From: Ochotona curzoniae
Taxonomy: Eukaryota; Chordata; Mammalia; Lagomorpha; Ochotonidae
Assembly: GCF_017591425.1 (NCBI RefSeq)
Contig: NW_024466512.1
Location: 19,645,501 to 19,709,500, forward strand
Reading direction: 5' to 3'
Length of the DNA stretch: 64,000 nt
The notes under the pieces are model-generated. The model was not told where the DNA came from. It did no database searches and saw nothing but the letters and a program-made list of their open reading frames with translations. Positions 63,909 to 64,000 of the stretch are shown here, piece by piece. Within the stretch, counting starts at the first letter, position 1. Each line of letters begins with the position of its first letter. The translations under genes and the position numbers were made by a program.

Positions 63909-64000
63909 GTAAGAACTGATTCTTCCATGCATTCCTCCCCCTATCTGCTCATTAACAAGCCTCTGCCAGGTGCTGGCTCCATGCAGGGCCCTGGATTAGA

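Overview
This is nuclear DNA from a mammal, almost certainly a lagomorph and more likely a pika (Ochotona) than a rabbit. It carries many copies of the lagomorph tRNA-derived C-SINE in both orientations, plus older mammalian debris (MIR, L2, L1M, MaLR LTRs) and intron-containing genes. The species call rests on remembered SINE features; no search was run.

Three protein-coding genes are recognisable, in the order of human 10q25.1 read in reverse. (1) 359-850, + strand: the last two coding exons of CFAP43, a sperm and ciliary axoneme protein. (2) 9326-5600, - strand: a complete four-exon SFR1 (MEIR5), the partner of SWI5 that stimulates RAD51/DMC1 recombination, starting in a CpG island (about 9.1-10.2 kb). 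(3) About 41.46 kb to the right edge, + strand: COL17A1 (collagen XVII, BP180), the hemidesmosomal transmembrane collagen. Twenty-one coding exons (numbered 2-22) were placed by translation and splice sites. They encode residues 1-608: the whole cytoplasmic domain, the transmembrane helix, the NC16A-like linker and the first Gly-X-Y repeats. The rest of COL17A1 lies beyond the window.

Layout: 0-1 kb CFAP43 3' end; 1-5.6 kb SINE-rich spacer between converging genes; 5.6-9.4 kb SFR1; 9.1-10.2 kb CpG island; 10.2-41.4 kb a gene-free interval with three copies of an unusual compound repeat (13.85-16.2, 31.34-31.83 and 33.33-35.3 kb), an L1M 3' end, LTR remnants and many SINEs; 41.4-64 kb COL17A1 with a 6.6 kb first intron. 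The genes are not an operon and share no pathway; their adjacency is ordinary conserved mammalian synteny.

No wholly new system was found. The observations most worth following are: a 69-bp near copy of COL17A1 exon 10 stranded in intron 8; an out-of-frame AUG five bases before the COL17A1 start; three consecutive COL17A1 exons encoding one repeated module; an unbroken run of symmetric phase-1 exons; and the compound repeat family with a degenerate roughly 60-bp GC-rich tandem array.
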